From Owenia fusiformis (lineage: Eukaryota > Annelida > Polychaeta > Sabellida > Oweniidae), in assembly GCA_903813345.2 (NCBI GenBank), contig CAIIXF020000181.1, positions 1 through 25,000 of the forward strand: a DNA stretch of 25,000 nucleotides, written 5' to 3'. This document shows, piece after piece, positions 21,446-25,000 of the stretch. The notes below the pieces were generated by a model. The model did not search any database. It saw nothing but the letters and a program-made list of their open reading frames with translations, and had not been told where the DNA came from. The first letter of the stretch is position 1, and each line of letters starts with the position of its first letter. The position numbers and the translations under genes were made by a program.

Positions 21446-21712
21446 TGTGTTCAAGGAGGATTGGCTCCCAAGTGCAACATCGATATCTTCGCCATATATG
21501 GGCATATCATGATTACAAAATTCGAATTCAAACAGCTGCCATGAATCGTGAATTTTGGTCTATTTCCAAAACTCACAAGAAATAATCGAATCTCTTGGAC
21601 TGCTTATTTTGAATTCATAGTTGGTTAAAATTTCAGAAAATAACGACATTCGACGTTTTCATTGTTGGAAAATATGAGTTTCGATCCTGGGAGCCAATCC
21701 TCCATTGTGTTC
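21446..21712. mobile_element. MITE candidate (253 bp) with 7-bp target duplication
   Basis: ggaggattggctccca at 21455-21470 is a perfect 16-bp inverse of tgggagccaatcctcc at 21688-21703. Two bases outside each arm the same 7-bp word, tgtgttc, occurs in direct orientation (21446-21452 and 21706-21712), as a target-site duplication would. The element itself would then be 21453-21705. The interior has no reading frame and only this terminal match. Duplication length and size fit a non-autonomous DNA transposon, but the superfamily is not clear. Confidence 0.65.
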
Positions 21713-22836
21713 CTCCATGGGCAATAGCGAGTTGGTTCGTGTAGTATTTCATCAAAAACTCAGTGGCAAATTGTTCCTTATATGAATGTTACCTTAGTTG
21801 AGTGTAAATTCTGATGTATAATTGTGCGGCGAATGTGATATACTTGATTGATACTGTAGACATTAATTTGTATAAATAATGTAAAAAGTTTTATATATGA
21901 AAAAAAAGTTTATAGAGCTGATAGTAGATATAATTTATTTCGTAGAATTCTGGATCAATTCGAGGTCATTATTTATCTCTTCATGACCAGTTAAATTATG
22001 TGTCCAGAGAAAGAGTTTATAATTCAATTGAACATATAAAGCGACTCAACTTTTTAACTTGCCAAAATATAAGTAGGGAAGTATCCTGTAATTTGAAATG
22101 TCCATATACAAACCTAGTTACTAAGAATACAAGAATTCCAAAAATGAATTACCAATAGTTGAAAATCTCTGCGAAGGATGAATGCTACTAATTTTTGAAA
22201 ATACGATTAATTCGCATATTATAAGCATTTTTTCAAGTTTTGATATATTTACATAAACAATTCAATTGATGAAAATTGAAGTTACAGATTGTGGTGTTGT
22301 ATAGAATTTTGGAGTATTTTAGGACAGGGTTGGAGGTTGGGCCAAAATCGTACTGACTTTGGCTGGTCATTTAAAAAAAATATACCATCTCATTACCGAC
22401 GCTTATACCCAGTTAAAGATTAATCCTCCGTGTGTAACAACATAGACCGTGCTTTATCCGTCTATCCTATAAACTACTAATACTATACATCACGAAACGA
22501 TCATGAAACGATCAAGGGATAGGTTTCCAATTACTAAATGTTGAAATGTAGAATCATCTTATCATCTATCGCAGATCTATGTATGATAAAAACACATGAT
22601 TCATTTATTTGTAATAAACGTGTCATATATTTGTTGGTAATACAGCTGATTTCTCTCAGACTGATATACTTGTGGCGCCAAAGCTTTCACTGCATACAAA
22701 CATGTATATACACACAACATGCTATTGTTTGGCGGAAGAGTGATTCGTTTTCCATATATAAAACAGGGTGTCTCGTAAAAATTGCACTGGGCTGTATGGC
22801 ACAACAGTTGTAATCTGTACATAACATATATTTCCG
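21713..22836. other. AT-rich downstream DNA
   Basis: No gene is recognised. acagggtgtctcgtaaaaat at about 22764 resembles a mariner-type terminus but has no clear partner. gaaacgatca is repeated twice around 22494-22514. Confidence 0.4.
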
Positions 22837-23560
22837 TTAAGGTGCAGTGGTACTTAACAGGAAATGACAAAACAGGAAGTGACAAAATGTGGCATTTTTA
22901 GACATTTTTTAACAAAGAAACAGAGTTCTGTTTTGACCTCCAGTCAATTCAAATAATTCCACATATCATTAACAGGACAAGGATCACAATGTACATGGTC
23001 AGAATGACCCTAAACATGATGGAATAACTTTTTTAGCCCTCTTAAAATGTGACTGGAAAATTGCTAAAAGTAGGAGCTTAGGAAAGGTCACTGAACAGAA
23101 TCTTTTGAACTTTTCTGAAAATGTGCCAAATATATTGCTCTAAATAATACAATCTTTGAAAATCTGATATCATTCGGAGAAAGAAAAAAAAGAAAAAAAA
23201 AATGAATTGAAAGGCGATATATTTTCCTTTTTATGACCGCCATTTTTGTTTCAGAAAATTTTCTAAAATTTCGAAGATTGTATCAAAATTCAAAAGATTC
23301 TGTTCAGTGACCTTTCCTGAGGGGCTACTTTTACCTATTATTCAGTCACATTTTCAGCGGGCTGAAAAGGTTATTTCACCATGTGTAGGCATTCTGACCA
23401 TGGACATTGTGATCCTGGTCCTGTAAATGATATGTGGAACTATTTGAATTGACTGGAGGTCAAAACAGAACTCTGTTATCTTTGTTCAAAAATGTCTAAA
23501 AATGGCACATTTTGTCACTGCCTGTTTTGTCATTTCCTGTTAAATACCACTGCACCTTAA
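22837..23560. mobile_element. TTAA-flanked foldback transposon with arms of about 270 bp
   Basis: TTAA at 22837-22840 and at 23557-23560 bracket perfectly inverted termini, ggtgcagtggta on the left against taccactgcacc on the right. Inversion continues from 22841 to about 23110, paired with about 23289-23556, at close to 90% identity by eye with few indels. The flanks outside TTAA are unrelated, so the borders are sharp. Near each end a 15-bp word, aacaggaaRtgacaa, is repeated in tandem (22856-22870 and 22871-22885, mirrored on the right), as subterminal transposase-binding repeats often are. The centre (about 23111-23288) is A-rich (23177-23202) and non-coding. A TTAA target duplication is characteristic of piggyBac-type transposition, but the terminal bases are not the usual CCC, so the family is only suggested. 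Confidence 0.85.
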
Positions 23561-24760
23561 TCATTCTCTCATTTGTTATTCAATGCGTTTTTAGTGAGAC
23601 GGAAGGGTTTTATAAATTGAAGAATATTTTATTTTGTATTACTTATTTGAAAAATGCCTCGTGTAAAGTAATTTTTATATGCTACATTATAATTGTAGCA
23701 AACATAAGTATTCAATTGATTTCATCTACGTTGTATAGAAAGGAAGAAATTAACAAATTGATTTCTATATTTCCCGGCCTAGGCTAGAATGCGGATACTG
23801 ACATTTGAGTGTTTACGAGAGGTGTGTTAAACATTTCAAAACTGTGCATTGTTTCCTAGGGTCAATGAAATAGATCAATGCATTATGATTAATATCAATT
23901 GTTTCAACATTCTCATGGAATGTATTTTCGTGAAAAAATTCCTCTTGATTAATATGGCTATGAGGCTCTCCAATTTGAATCAATAAAAATGCACATAGTA
24001 GCCTCTCTCAATGTTTCAGATTAAAGGAATTATTGGCTAAACATACGGAAAGGGCCTTTTAGTATTGACTTATGAAACAATGGCTTTACTAAACTAAAGA
24101 GAACACACAAAATGTCTGACGTTTTACCATCTGTATGTAATCAAAGTATCAATTCCAAGATCAATCATATACTGCAAAGAATGTATGTATGTGTAAATAT
24201 GACAAATATCATATGATGTGAAACATATTTACTCGATATTGATACGTTTGTTAGTCAAGGGCTTTGAAAGGCTCCGTACATCTGGTGGAAATGATGCAGA
24301 TGATTATAGTGATAAGGAGCATTGAATAATTCTACAATATTCAAACTATCATTTGCTGCTATGTATTTTTGCAAGAATAATTGCTTTGTGGCAATTTTGT
24401 TAGATAGATGCAGCCGTTTCTTGTCATGATAATAGAAATTCGATGGTAATTTAATAACCAAGTGTCAAACTAGAAATACTTTACTATTGCATTTGTATTG
24501 TCTGTTATAAAAATATGATTTCCTGAAATTAATAGCTGTATTATTGGTCATCGTTTTTCTGATTCTAAAATATATGTTCCTACCTAGGTCAATAAAGATA
24601 TGTGTCACTGTTAAAGGAATGCCATTCTTTATTAGTTTGCTAGCTGGTATATTCATTTCTGCTTGTATTTTACTCATCTTGATTCACAAGGATTCAGTAG
24701 CTCAAACCTCATGATACCTTGGAATTCGAAGATGTCTTTTACTTGCATTTGCGAAAACAA
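23561..24760. other. AT-rich intergenic DNA
   Basis: I see no gene or bounded repeat. The open frames here are short and AT-biased with no recognisable motif. Confidence 0.45.
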
Positions 24761-25000
24761 CTTCACACATAGCTAAGCAAGGTGTGACCGATTCCAGCCA
24801 TTCCGAACACAGTATTTCACATTTGTAACAGTGTGTGAAATATCAATAACACATGCAAGGTCATTAGTTAAACAGTTGTCACGGTGATGAATGGACTTTT
24901 CACATTGGATTTGATAACTTGCCAACTTGACCCTTGCAAAAAATGCCATTGAAAATGTGTTCTTTTAGTGATTTCGTTCCTTTTGGATGATTTTGTAGGA
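24761..25000 (-). repeat. Dispersed repeat, copy 2 (inverted, cut by window end)
   Basis: Read on the minus strand it matches 14762-15010. ttgccaacttgacccttgca at 24919 is the inverse of the copy-1 word at 14824, and ccgaacacagtatttc near 24805 is the inverse of gaaatactgtgttcgg. Similarity still runs at the end of the window, so the full element is longer than what is visible. Confidence 0.75.

Noticed and set aside
22759-23616. Possible outer inverted pair (gtgtctcgtaaaaattgca near 22770 against the inverse of a sequence near 23595) surrounding the TTAA element, i.e. a nested insertion
   Set aside because: Identity is only about two-thirds by eye over some 35 bp, and the right end lacks the CAGGGTG terminus. 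Too weak to claim nesting.

Overview
The window looks like nuclear DNA from an invertebrate animal. It is AT-rich, has no operon-like gene packing, and is full of small inverted-repeat and tandem-repeat elements. The only gene I can support is an animal-type immunoglobulin-superfamily membrane receptor. The repeat style (foldback elements with CAGGGTG, TTAA or ATGTCACCAC ends) suggests a lophotrochozoan, perhaps a mollusc. That placement is an inference from general familiarity, not something the sequence proves.

Layout: 1-2.0 kb is unannotated AT-rich DNA. At 2.0-3.0 kb there is a low-complexity repeat block, then a foldback element beside a 107-bp minisatellite. From 3.0 to 9.4 kb I see intergenic or intronic DNA with a strong stem-loop element at 5.28-5.38 kb and an ATGTCACCAC-type foldback at 6.8 kb. 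At 9.6-10.1 kb lies a broken Tc1/mariner-like element that still carries the frameshifted end of its transposase between two long inverted arms. Smaller MITE-like foldbacks follow at 10.4 kb and 13.2-13.4 kb, then a 122-bp tandem duplication with a CpG-dense core at 13.6-13.85 kb. A dispersed repeat at about 14.76-15.01 kb has an inverted sister copy at 24.76 kb that runs off the window end.

The gene is at 19705-21075 (+). One uninterrupted exon encodes a 456-residue type I membrane protein with a signal peptide, three Ig domains, one transmembrane helix and a cytoplasmic tail. The tail ends in an ITIM-like YADL tyrosine motif and a C-terminal T-L-V that fits a class I PDZ ligand. A plausible 3' splice site at 19480/19481 suggests a 5'UTR intron upstream. 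Two polyadenylation signals lie just after the stop and another about 320 bp further on. Downstream are a 253-bp MITE candidate (21453-21705) and a 724-bp TTAA-flanked foldback element with arms of about 270 bp (22837-23560).

The other reading frames of 60-110 codons show no recognisable domains and are treated as chance. A gene with small exons and large introns spanning parts of this window cannot be excluded from sequence reading alone.
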